From positions 8,056,647 to 8,120,646 of the forward strand of contig OY783197.1 in assembly GCA_963678675.1 (NCBI GenBank): 64,000 nucleotides of DNA, written 5' to 3'. This stretch comes from Xiphydria camelus (lineage: Eukaryota; Arthropoda; Insecta; Hymenoptera; Xiphydriidae). This document shows positions 1-10,900 of this stretch, one piece after another (the stretch's first letter is position 1; every line of letters begins with the position of its first letter). The translations under genes and the position numbers were made by a program. Under the pieces are notes generated by a model that made no database searches, had not been told where the DNA came from, and saw only the letters and a program-made list of their open reading frames with translations.

Positions 1-22
1 ATATGTACGTATATTGATTTAA

Positions 23-519
23 CCCTATGACTCGTATAATAAATTATTTTACCCGAAGAAGCAAATATTTCGCGGCTTCTCGGGTATCTTAGGGATATCC
101 ATATGATATTATTTGAGACGTTATGTTATTTTTAAAAATATTTATTACGAAGTTTTAGAGGTAGGTATAAAAAATATGATTCATAAATTAAATTATTTTT
201 TATATGCTTTTTACGTGTTCAAAGTTTACATATTTCACAGGCACAATGTTTCGCGGCTTCAAGTCCTTTATATATTAAACGTCGACTATCTTTATCAGCG
301 TACCTACCATTTCACCGTTCGTCGAAATTTATCTCAAAACACTTCACAATGCTGTGCCATTAATAATAAACGAATTGACATAGTTTTCCTCTCTCAGATT
401 ATATTGTAGATTATGCATTAAATTCAAGTTTACTGTATCGTTGAAAAATATCGAACGGGACATCCGTAGAGAGGTTTCCTTGTGACATATAAAAAATTAT
501 GATAAAGCGAGTCATAGGG
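23..519. mobile_element. piggyBac-type MITE (497 bp)
   Basis: The segment is bounded by TTAA on both sides (19-22 and 520-523). It has terminal inverted repeats CCCTATGACTCG and CGAGTCATAGGG. A TTAA target site with termini beginning CCC is the signature of piggyBac-superfamily elements. No transposase is encoded; the open frame inside (113-409) is AT-rich and unlike any protein I know. Confidence 0.8.
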
Positions 520-523
520 TTAA

Positions 524-1315
524 CGAATTACATGTAACGCATTCGACATCGTTGCACGTATGAATCGCATGATCTTTCGTTTCGTATGAAAATCTTCGTA
601 TTCTATGATTGTATCGAAAGCAAACTCTCTTTTAAGAAAGACGTGGAAAGGTAGAAAGAAACGTCAGCGAATGACGCGTAAGAAAAATATCATCGATCAC
701 TTGGGATTGGATCGCGCCGTCGAATCGATCCGAAACAGAAGAAATTTCACTCGACCGTTGCACATCAATTGGCAAAGAAGATTCAATCGTCGAAACTCGG
801 TATTTGTTGCATTTGGGGCCGTTTATAAAGTTCTAGTAGAGAAATTTGATATGAGGTGACATGTTGTAGCAGACTCTAAACTGTATACCAATGGTGTTTA
901 TCACAGAGGCTGAAATGAACGTTATTGGCGTACGACTAGCTACTACGATCCTGTATATTTGAATCGCACAATTATTATTCTGATTTATAACTCAAATTTT
1001 CGTATTACAAAAAATCAACGCAAAATTTGAAAGACCGATAGTGACGTCTAATTGACTATATTCGTGAAAATATGTTATTTATAAACATAGAAGTTATTTC
1101 TTTGAATAAGAATCGAAAGAAACATTCTTTAATTTAATGCTGTAAAATTATGACATGTGAGTTACGACAATAAGTTTTAAACATTCTAGTTACATCTAAA
1201 AGTGATTAGAAAGAGGTATGGCTTAATTTAGTCAATACTTGTCCCTTCGACTATTAATCGCAAGACTACATTCCTCAGTAGGATAATTACACAGCCCTGC
1301 AAACAAAAATATTTC
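524..1315. other. intergenic, nothing recognised
   Basis: AT-rich sequence between two transposons. An 84-codon open frame at 605-859 on + is rich in Arg/Lys/Asn and resembles no family I recognise, so I do not call it a gene. Confidence 0.5.
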
Positions 1316-1776
1316 TTTTGGTGCCTAGGATTTTAGAACTGATTTTAGCTATATTTGGGGCGCTGAATCTAAATATAAAATAAGTTTTTCCCTATCAGCT
1401 CTACTTTTTTAGATTTTAGATATACCCACGTATTTAATAATGTTCTTTTTATTCAACATGTAAGCGTGAGTGTTAAGTTACCAGAAAGGCAATTCCTAAG
1501 CTAGTGGATTTTTCTGGAACTTAATAACTTATATTATTATTGTCCTATGGTCAGACTGACATAGGGCAATAACATGTTAGATTGACAGAGGTATTTTTCT
1601 ACCTGTTTCTGCACATCTTGCAATATAAGACGACCCGTCCATCAAGTAAAAACCGAAAGTTAACTTCATGTGATAGTTGTGTTTGCGAACGAGATTTTAT
1701 AAAGTTAATTTAAAGCGTACTCTCTCTCTCTCTCTGTGTACTAGATTGTTGTGTTTGTGTTTTGGATAGACATAAA

Positions 1777-3610
1777 ATGAGTTCCAGTGCTGGCTCGAGT
1801 AGAAGAAGTTGTGTAAATCACCCGTATGTGTTTTGTTACATATGTTACAAAACTGTTAGTGACTTTGTAAAGAGAGCTTATCTTGAATATTTTGATGTTA
1901 AACTTGGTGATCAGGATAAAACCTGGGCACCGCACATGATCTGTAAAACTTGTACGAAACATTTACGACAGTGAACTAACGCGAAAAGAAAATGTTTAAA
2001 AATCGGCGTACCCATGGTTTGGAGGGAACCCAAGAATCACTTCGATGACTGTTACTTCTGTCCAGTAAATCTTAATGGAATCAATCGAAACAATCGTAGC
2101 AAGTGGAATTATCCTGATTTAGTTTCTGCAAAACGCCCGGTCCCTTACTCAGATGAAGTACCGATCCCAACATTTCATCAGCTACCAGAGCTCAGTCAGG
2201 ATGAGGATTCGTCCTCTGATAACCCTTCTGATTGTAATAAATGTGACAGTGATTATGACGGCATGGCATCAATGCCCTAATGTTTTAACCAGAATGAGTT
2301 AACACGTTCGCTGCCGGTGCCGCCTTAAGGCGGTAACAATGGCTCTGGTGGTGCATGGACGATCTGAGAGGTGGTACTGAACGTGTTAAACGACCTCAGC
2401 AGAGATCTCAACCTATCAAAAGAAGCTTCTGAAGTACTGGCGTCCAGGTTGAAGGACAAGAATTTACTGGCACAGGGAACCAAGATTACTCTTTTAGAGT
2501 ATTTACTTATACTTATACATATTATACACTTATTTACCGTACGAGAGAAAACGACCTACTACCTTCCTTTTCTCAAGAAGACAATCTTGTATATTGTCAC
2601 GACATTAAAAGACTCCTGGAAAAAATGGGCCTTCCTGACTATTCTCCAAATGAATGGTACTTATTGACAGCTCAAAGCGAAGTTTAAAATGTGTCCTTCT
2701 ACACAATGGAAATAAATAATATGGTTCAATACCAATTGGTCACTTAACGAAAATGAAAGAAGCATACGATACCATAGCTTTGGTTTTGGTGAAGATAAAG
2801 TATGGTGAGCATCAATGGGTCATTTGTGTGGACTTAAAAATGGTGAACTTTCTTCTCGGATAGCAAAGTGGCTTTACCAAATATCTATGCTTCCTGTGCC
2901 TCTGGGATAGCAGAGACAAAACACAACATTAGATTAGAAAAGAGTGGCTTAAGAGAGAAAATCTAGATGCTGGGGAAAATAATGTCATTAACGATCCCTT
3001 AGTTCAACGAGAGAAAATCATATTTCCTCCATTTCATATTAATTAATGCTTAATGCTCGGCCTAATGAAACAGTTTGTAAAGGATCATGCTTTGCATATA
3101 TAGGGAAAAAAATGCCCCAGTTGAGTTCAGAAAAACTTAAAGCAGGAATATTTGACGGCTCACAAATAAGGTAACTTATTAAGGACCCTGCCTTCGTAAA
3201 CTCAATGAATGAGGCCGAGTGAAAAGCTTGAACCTCATTTGTTGCAGTGGTTCACAATTTTCTGGGGAAGTGCAAGGCTGACAACTATGGTGAAGTGGTC
3301 AAGGAGAAGCTTGACAGTTTCAGATCTCTTGGGTGCAACATGAGCATCAAAGTGCACTATTTGCATAGTCACTTGGACCGTTTTCCAGAAGGCGACATCA
3401 GTGAGGAACAGGGTGAAATATTTCACCAAGATATAAAGACTATGGAGGACCGCTACCAAGGACGTTGGGATACACACATGATGGTAGATTACTGCTGGAA
3501 TTTAAAAAGGGACTGTTCCCAAATACATTCAAGAGTTTCACGGAAACGAAGCTTTCAAAGTGTACATCAGTGTCTGGTTATTTCATCAATGGCTTTATTC
3601 TTTATTTTTA
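1777..3610 (+). pseudogene. transposon-encoded Cys-rich protein, broken
   Basis: Several plus-strand pieces read as one protein. An N-terminal block has paired cysteines (CYICYKTV, then CKTCTKH, then CYFCP), suggesting zinc binding. A middle part follows, and the C-terminal block contains the phrases NMSIKVHYLHSHLDRFP and EEQGEIFHQDIK then DYCWNLKRD. I recognise this combination as an uncharacterised protein found repeatedly in arthropod and cnidarian genomes, probably transposon-borne; I cannot name the family. Lesions include a TGA at about 1972 where Trp is likely, a MITE at 2303-2385, and several frameshifts between 2490 and 3230. It cannot make a full protein. It lies downstream of the unc-13-4 gene in the opposite orientation. 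Confidence 0.6.
2303..2385. mobile_element. 83-bp TTAA-flanked micro-MITE
   Basis: Flanked by TTAA at 2299-2302 and 2386-2389. The ends are inverted repeats beginning CACGTTC. Removing the insert plus one TTAA rejoins the interrupted reading frame exactly (NQNEL then NDLSRDL), which shows a clean TTAA insertion into the older transposon gene. Confidence 0.75.
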
Positions 3611-3836
3611 TATATATTATAACAATATATTAAATTTTTGTATAATATATAATAATACAAATTTGTGTTTTGTTTGTTTTATTTGTTTAAGATTTAACTC
3701 AAAATAGTGTAATGTGTGTTTTTCACTAAAATTTGATATTTTAGAAATTTGAGCTCCTAGGCAAAAACTAACGCCAGATTTGAGTTCAGGGCATCAAATT
3801 TATACAAAATCAGCTAAAAATACCCCGGCACCAAAA

Positions 3837-4529
3837 CCACCAGTGTTATTGGCTAACGTCCAAATTCGGCTCCACCTCGATTCAATAATTATCTTGCCAT
3901 TAATCGACGAGACAAGTATCAATCAATCGAACTCACATCCCGTCTGAATCTCCTGACTGTAATCCTGTAAAAATCAAATATGATTGTTTACCTAAGTTTC
4001 AACTGATCTCTCCAATTTCAATTCGATTCGATGTAGTACAAAGATATGGCGTAGGAATCCGAATAACAATCGAGCGAACGTGAAAATAACTGAAGCCCTC
4101 ACTGATACCGATAAATCGAATCTTTCTCATTAGGTTTCGAAGGTAAGAGTGAAAATTCCACTTTGAGTCGTTTCCAGAGGCGACCAATTTGCGCGATTAT
4201 TATTATTATTATCATTACGCCGGATATTCACGAATTTACTACAAAACTGGGTGTAAACTCTGCCGGAGGCGTGAACCAATAGTGGGATGGCAGAGTTTCC
4301 TTACTTAATTTCCACAAAAACCGAATGGCTCGCTGTCTAGAATAATACGTGATTAACGGAGAGACTCGGCCAACCTGCTATTGGATTCGCGCATTTGGTT
4401 GACCATGCCCACTCTTACAGTGGACCCGAGAACACCCGAAATATATATATTTTTTATACATATACATTATATATAATTATAGTTTTAGATATTTACCGCT
4501 GGACACATTACATCGACTTCTTTTTTTTT
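3837..4529. other. intergenic, nothing recognised
   Basis: No gene or repeat I can name. A short ATT microsatellite lies near 4198-4215. It precedes the 3' end of the minus-strand unc-13-4 gene. Confidence 0.5.
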
Positions 4530-4539
4530 TTTATTTATT
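4530..4539 (-). promoter_or_regulatory. likely polyadenylation signal of unc-13-4
   Basis: Read on the minus strand this is two overlapping AATAAA hexamers (AATAAATAAA), about 280 bases past the stop codon at 4818-4820. Position and sequence fit a 3' UTR end. I infer it; no cleavage site is visible. Confidence 0.4.
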
Positions 4540-4817
4540 CCCTTAATATTTTTTGCCCTTTCCCTATTTTCTTCTCGTTTGTTTTATCGTTCATTTTTGT
4601 TACCCTTGTTGACCAACATTGACACAAAAATAGTCCTTAACAATTTTATAAACACGAATTATATTCAATACAATTTACACTTAGGGGATGGCGGTTTTTC
4701 AGGAACAAGAAGAGTCGAGGGATGGATTTTGATTGATTTTGAAATTCAACTTGGTCGTATTTTTAGAGGCGCCTTTCTCGTTGCGGTTTTCTTTTCGAAT
4801 CACTGTGCGACTAACAT

Positions 4818-4912
4818 CTATGTTGTGGCAAATCGTTCCTTTTGCTTCTTCACGAAATCAAGTGCAAGTTTGTCGCCCGCTCGAGATTCTAAAATCTGTA
4901 GGATCGGGTGAT
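4818..4912 (-). CDS. stac: unc-13-4 last coding exon (C-terminal tail)
   Basis: Acceptor CTCTGTAG precedes position 4912. The exon completes a split Asp codon, reads [18 protein letters not shown] and onward, and ends FATT before a TAG stop. It follows QKNK of the previous exon in frame, matching the end of C2B and the tail of insect unc-13-4 proteins. A retained-intron reading from the previous exon would instead stop after a short, unconserved extension. Confidence 0.85.
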
Positions 4913-7900
4913 CTACAGAGAAATGCAAAACAATTAAGTTTTGAATTTGCATGAATTAGAAAGTGCCAGGAAAAATCAACGTTCTCCATTTACCTTTGTT
5001 CTTCTGATGCATGAGCGGTAAATCCTGGTGTTTGAGCCCATGAAAATTGTCGATGCTGACGTTCGAGTCTGCTACACCGGGTATGGTGCTCAAGCCCAAA
5101 AAAGCTTCGCCAGCAAAATCATTTTTCGTAATGACATCGTGATCCATCACGGTAAAGAGGATCATGGCGTCTGGACTTCGACATTGTTCCACGCTTACGG
5201 AGCTTCCGAAATGAAGCATTAGTTTTGATTATATCTTAGATTTATTTTGCATATATAAGGTGGACCGCTTCAGAGATCAATTGAAGAGTGAAATATGCAA
5301 AAGGGTCTAAGTGCCATTTTTCCTGGCGCAAAAATATTTGTGCTGCAAGTTTCACGTGGCACTTAGATTCCATAACAGCAATAATCTCCATTTCAGGCAA
5401 AATGGCACTTAGACCCTTTTGCATATTTCACTCTTCAATTGTGAGTGTAACTGAATTCGTCAATACTTGTCTCATCGACCAATGATGAATCGATGAGATA
5501 ATAATTGCCCTAAGCTCAAACTAGGCATTGCTAGTCAATTTTTAAACCGTCTGATTCTTTTTGAATTTTTGAATTTCGACTTTAGATTCGTGATCAGCGA
5601 CCAAAAAAAACCCCCTATACCGTATTTGGTTTAAGTCCATTAACTTTTTAAAAATCATGATCTCTGGCTGGTTGTTTGAGATTAAAAAAACTGATGTGAT
5701 AGCCAAATTTTGACACCTGATTCGTGGTCAGGAGGCAAAATTACTACGGATAACATATATCGCATCAAAAGTATATACCACTTTTTTTTTTGGTGTGACT
5801 GTTATTGATCGATAAGATAAGTATTGACGAATTCAGCTATACCAAGTTTTAACTTCTAAGGTGGTCCACCCCGTGCAATTACGTCAAATTGTATCTGTAT
5901 CTCAGAGTAATAAAAATCGACGTCAAAATAGGCATGCTCAATTCAAGCGCTATCATCTCATTACGTCCGAACAACTGGTTTAGATTGATGAGATACTTTT
6001 TTAAAGATTACATTTTAACATGGAAAAATCTCGCGGTACCAATGTGAATTGAAGGGGCAAGTGGATGAAGGGGTTATGTAACATTTTTAGAAAAAATAAG
6101 ATCACTCAGATAGCTCTAATTCCATTCAAAACCCAGATATACATGGAGTATGTTTGGTATGTGATACGTCTACTGAATCGAACTCATGCTTACAACTCAA
6201 ATATCTCAAAACCAACTTTTTGTTACATAACCCCTTCATCCACTTGCCCCTTCAATTAAATAATTAAAAGGAATGAGATAATAGTAATTAAAATGAATAC
6301 CACTATTTGATAAATGATTGTTGTTATTCCAAGTCACAGATATGCAGGGTAGGTCGCTTGAAATTGCCATCTTAAATATGTTTTTAAGTTATTGATTTTT
6401 GAGAAAGATTTGTTTAATTTATGATCATTAGTTTTAATATGTATTAAGAATCAAAGAATTGAAAAGTAATTTTATTAAAATTGTGTATCTCCACATTTTT
6501 CAGATCGAAGTAATTTTTTAAAGCTGTAATATCTTGGTCGTCGAATTTAAATCGTCCAAAATATTATATGAACAAAAATTACGTAATGCTATTAAATAAA
6601 AATAACTTTGATTTTCTCAAATCTATAGAGCGTACGAATGCCTACTGCGAAAATGGGCGTAAGCTATCCCGATAGATAGTAGTCAATGACGTGTCACCGA
6701 GGCCGACTAAAAGAAAGAACTGTTCTTTTTTTTCGGCTTCAACAATAATTCAGCATTCACTGACACCAACTGAGAAAGTTTACGCTTATTTTTCTATGCC
6801 ATATGAAATATCAAATTACATATTTAATAAACTAGGTATATAATGCATTTAATTTCAAATCTATATTAATAATAAAATTATTTCGAATGGAAACTTCTGG
6901 CGACTCACATCTTTATGTATAGTCAAATCTAATACATTCAATGTAGCTCGGTGATACTATACTCACAATTCGAAACATTCATCGAATATCGGGTTTAAAG
7001 TTTTCTTTTGCACGTTGGTCTGCTGCTCCGCACAGTGTGCAAATACTCTTCGAGGTAGAAGCTCGATTATAACAAACGGATCACTATAACCGTTCGGGTC
7101 TAAGGGTATAACATCCCTTGCGTTCAAAACTTCAACGCAGAGCGAGTCATGGTTCAAATATGCTCTTACAGATAAGACACCGTAATCCACCGTATCGGTA
7201 TTGATTTGGTCCTAGATAATAAACAGCGTTAGCTAGAATTACTTTATTAAGATTCATAAATGAATAGAAATAATATTGCTACGCTCTGAATTATATCGAA
7301 CAACTCTGCACGGAATCTAATATGCAGTGTGATTTCGAGGATCGTGTAGTCATAGAACGATATGCTACGTAGCACTTTGTAGACTATAACGTCGCTGTTA
7401 CTGCAATGGGTCGTATGTTGGAAAATTGCCATTTTCTGTTTAAGACGTTTTACGAACCAGAACTAGGGCTGCTACCATACTGCAGGGCCTCGTATCTCAA
7501 TCATAAGGGATAACATCCCTTATGATTGAGATACGAGGTTTTGCAGTATGGTAGTAGCCTTGCTTTTGGTTCGTAAAGTGTCTTAAGCGGAGAGTGGTGA
7601 TTTTTTGACATACGACCTATTGCAGTAACAGCGACGATAAGTAATCAGACGCTACATGCATGTAGTTGATTGATTGTAACGATATGCAAGCAGTGCCCAG
7701 TAATCATTTCAGGAGAAGGTCCCTAGTGTCTGATCGCCTGAAGTATACTAGGGATCTTCTTTCAATACAGTTGTTGGGCACTACACGCGTCCTCGAACTA
7801 ATAGAGTATAGCCTATAATCTACAAAAAGTCCGGATTTGGATCTGCAACATAGCAGATCCAAGTCCGGACCCCGTATAAAGCGCTACGTAGCATATCGTC

Positions 7901-10900
7901 TAATAACTACCATCCTTAGAATCACTTTGAACTTGTATACTTATTCAACGAAATATACAGGGTGCGTCGAAAGTTCTGTTACAAAAATTAAATATGTTGT
8001 AATTTTTTTTGTAGTTGAATTGTTTTGAAAGTGGTTATGTTCATTGGATTCCTCATGAAATTCTGCGTTTTTTACTGTACCTACGTACTTTGTTTATTCG
8101 TTCAATTTTAGTGCTTTTATGAAGGACGATAAAGAATGAGTGGCAATCATCGAATTGCGTAAAGGAGGATTGTCCAATTCAGACATCATAAAAATTCGTC
8201 GAATCTGAATCCAATGGACTATTCAGTGTGGTCCATCTCGGAGGATAGGATCTCGGGAAGACGATATAACACTGTAGAACAGCTGGAAGAGGCGTTGAGG
8301 CGTGCGTAGGAAACGATTACCGTGGAAAAATGTGCGACCATTGTTGGCAATTTTCGAAAGCGTCTAAATGATTTTAAGCATATGTTGTAATTGTTTCTGT
8401 TTCGTTTAATTGTTATTGTACTAATACATATATTATAATACAAGATAGTCCATTGATGTTGCGTATAAGTGGTTCTATAAGTCCGTCTTATATTTTTAAT
8501 TTTGTAATAGAACTTTTGACGCACCCTGTAAGAGCACAGGTCTACATCAATTTTGACCCAGAGACCATATTATGTAATTTCGGGAGTTTTTGGCGTACTG
8601 AATTCAATCCCGTTCGCCAAATTACTCCTTGACGTCGTGTTTTTGAGGTATCGTTGCTAGGTGTTTAATAGACACAACCCCTGATTGGCATTCGTATCAG
8701 CTAGCCACATTTTGATAGACACATTTAAATTAGACACATGATAAATCCCAAATAGACTCTGCCCAATTTGGGCATAATACCGAATAGACAAAAATCTAAA
8801 TGGACACAATCTCATATGGAAATAATCCCGAATAGATATAATTCCCAGTGGACACAATCCCGAATGGAATTAATCGGAGGAATAAGGTGATATTTATTAA
8901 ATTTAATAAATAATACTTAACGCACATTATTGTATGTAGAGAGTCTGCCTAATCGTGATCGTACATATCCATTTGACATGTATTCAATCGGGATGCACCC
9001 AATCGATACGATGTCTATTTGGGCTTGTCTCCATTCGGGAATCTGCCTCATCACGATCATGTTTATTTGAGATCATGACTAAATGATACGAATTTCAAAT
9101 GAGATGGCATCTAATCGACATAACTCGATTGCATACATCATAACATAAAAGTGCCGAAAAAGTTATTTTAGTAAGACACATTTCGGTGAAAATATCTCGG
9201 GAGCCTGACGTGGTAAAACAATTCAGCCAGCGGAATCAAATTAAGCAAAAATAATCTATCGAAATTAATTATTACAATCAGTAAAGTAAAAGAAAATGTA
9301 TAGTCCGTACACATCAGTGAAACTTTCCCCGTCCTTTAATACATATTAGAAACAATACAGGATTACTACAAAAGAATCATCGGGTTTTTAAAATATATAT
9401 TTCAGAAAGTATTACAGATATAATAGTACATGACATGTCAATAGAAAGGGAAAATATTCAAGTTTTTGAGCATATCATTACAAATGTTCAATGTGGGTTC
9501 CTCGCGTCACACGATATCTAAACAAGGAACTCCCTCACCGTTGGATTGGCCGATGTGCTGAACAAGATTTGATATTGCTAGCGTAGCCTCCCAGGTCTCC
9601 CGACCTTACACTGTGCGATTTTTTGCTTTGGGGGTGCATTAAAGATAAGGTTTATGTACCACCATTGTCAACAACACTGGATGAACTCCGAGAAGGCATT
9701 ACGACTGCTGTTGAAAGTATCGGTCGACACACATTGCAGTGTGTATGGTCCGAGCTGGACTATCGTTTGGATGTATGTCGTATGACACGAGGAGCCCACA
9801 TCGAACATTTGTAATGATATGTTCAAAAACGTGAATATTTTCCTTTTCTATTGACATGTTATTTATTATTTATTATATCTGTAATACTTTCTGAAATATG
9901 TTTTTAAAATCCGATTGTTCTTTTGTAGTAACCCTATAATTTCACAAGTAATTCGGGAACTTATATACTCATATTTATTTGGACTAAATGAATAGTGCTT
10001 AATTTGGACTCATCTTCGTTAAGAAATTATGAAATTAAAAATATAAAATGGCTAATCCAATTTGACGGCTCAAATTCATATCGGAGTAGCCATTTTATAT
10101 TTTTTAATCGTCTTTCAATCAACTTCTTCAATGAAGATGCGCTCAAATTAAGCCCTATTCGTTTAGTCCAGATAAATATATATTTCCGAATATATATGGG
10201 AGATATTGTTCCTAGTGTGCATTAGAGGATAGAGACAGTTTCGCCGATATGTACAAAGCATGCATTTTTTGATTTACTGATTGTAACAACTAATTTCGAT
10301 AGATCTTTTATACTAAATTCGGTCAATATCAAATGGCTTTATCACGTCAGGTTCTCGAGATATTCTCACCAAAATATGTCCTAAAATGGCGTTTTCGGCA
10401 CTTTTACAATAAATGGCGATATCTTTTAAACGTGAAGTGATGGAGCAATTTGACCAACGGAATTGAATTCAGTATGCCAAAAACCTTCGAAATTACTTAA
10501 TTGTAAGACGACCTTTGGATCAGAAAAAAAGTACATCTTTGTAGGCCTGTGTAGTATGTATTACTACAAAATTACCAGAAGTCTTTGCTGGTAATACCGA
10601 TTGATCAACAGTGCCGTATCAGTCATGTGGTACTGCAGCCTCTCCTCGACGTTTAGGAAGCTCTCGCAGCGTAGCATTTCATATGATAGTCCTTCTTTCG
10701 ACGCGTAAAAAAAATCAACGAGCAAATCCAGAGCTTCGTGCAATCTGTCGTAGAACACTGCTGGTTTATCCTAAGTGAAATGAAGCTTATCTTCATTTTT
10801 CCGTGTCTGTATGTTACCTCAAATTAATTCACGAAAATATTTCATCAGTTAGTGGCTATACCTGCGCGTTTCCCACCATTTGGTTACTCAGCTCTCCCAG

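Larger units (their letters stand above)
1316..3836 (+). mobile_element. decayed DNA transposon with diverged TIRs
   Basis: The ends are diverged inverted repeats. The left begins TTTTGGTGCC at 1316 and the right ends GGCACCAAAA at 3836, with similarity continuing about 60 bp inward (both contain a CTGATTTT...AAAT block). Between them lies a broken plus-strand gene (separate entry). I could not see a convincing target duplication, so the superfamily is left open. Confidence 0.6.
9147..10405 (+). mobile_element. Tc1/mariner-like remnant with long TIRs
   Basis: Ends are AAAAGTGCCGAAAA and TTTTCGGCACTTTT. Inverted arms of roughly 350 bp are interrupted on the right by the MITE at 9951-10191. 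The centre holds a transposase C-terminal fragment. Confidence 0.65.
8553..10525. repeat. outer inverted-repeat element enclosing later insertions
   Basis: 8553-8655 and 10428-10525 are diverged inverted copies (both contain TTTTTGGC, then TACTGAATTCAAT). The interior holds the short-phrase array, the 9147-10405 mariner and a MITE, so this is probably the oldest layer. Confidence 0.55.

Noticed and set aside
605..859. 84-codon basic open frame as a host gene
   Set aside because: No recognisable domain, splice context or conservation visible.
4956..4993. Short C-terminal extension of the C2B exon ending GTF
   Set aside because: Splicing at AAAG|GTAAAT to 4912 gives a conserved tail instead; the extension is intron read-through.
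8655..9130. CRISPR or satellite array
   Set aside because: Phrases are degenerate, irregularly spaced and in both orientations.
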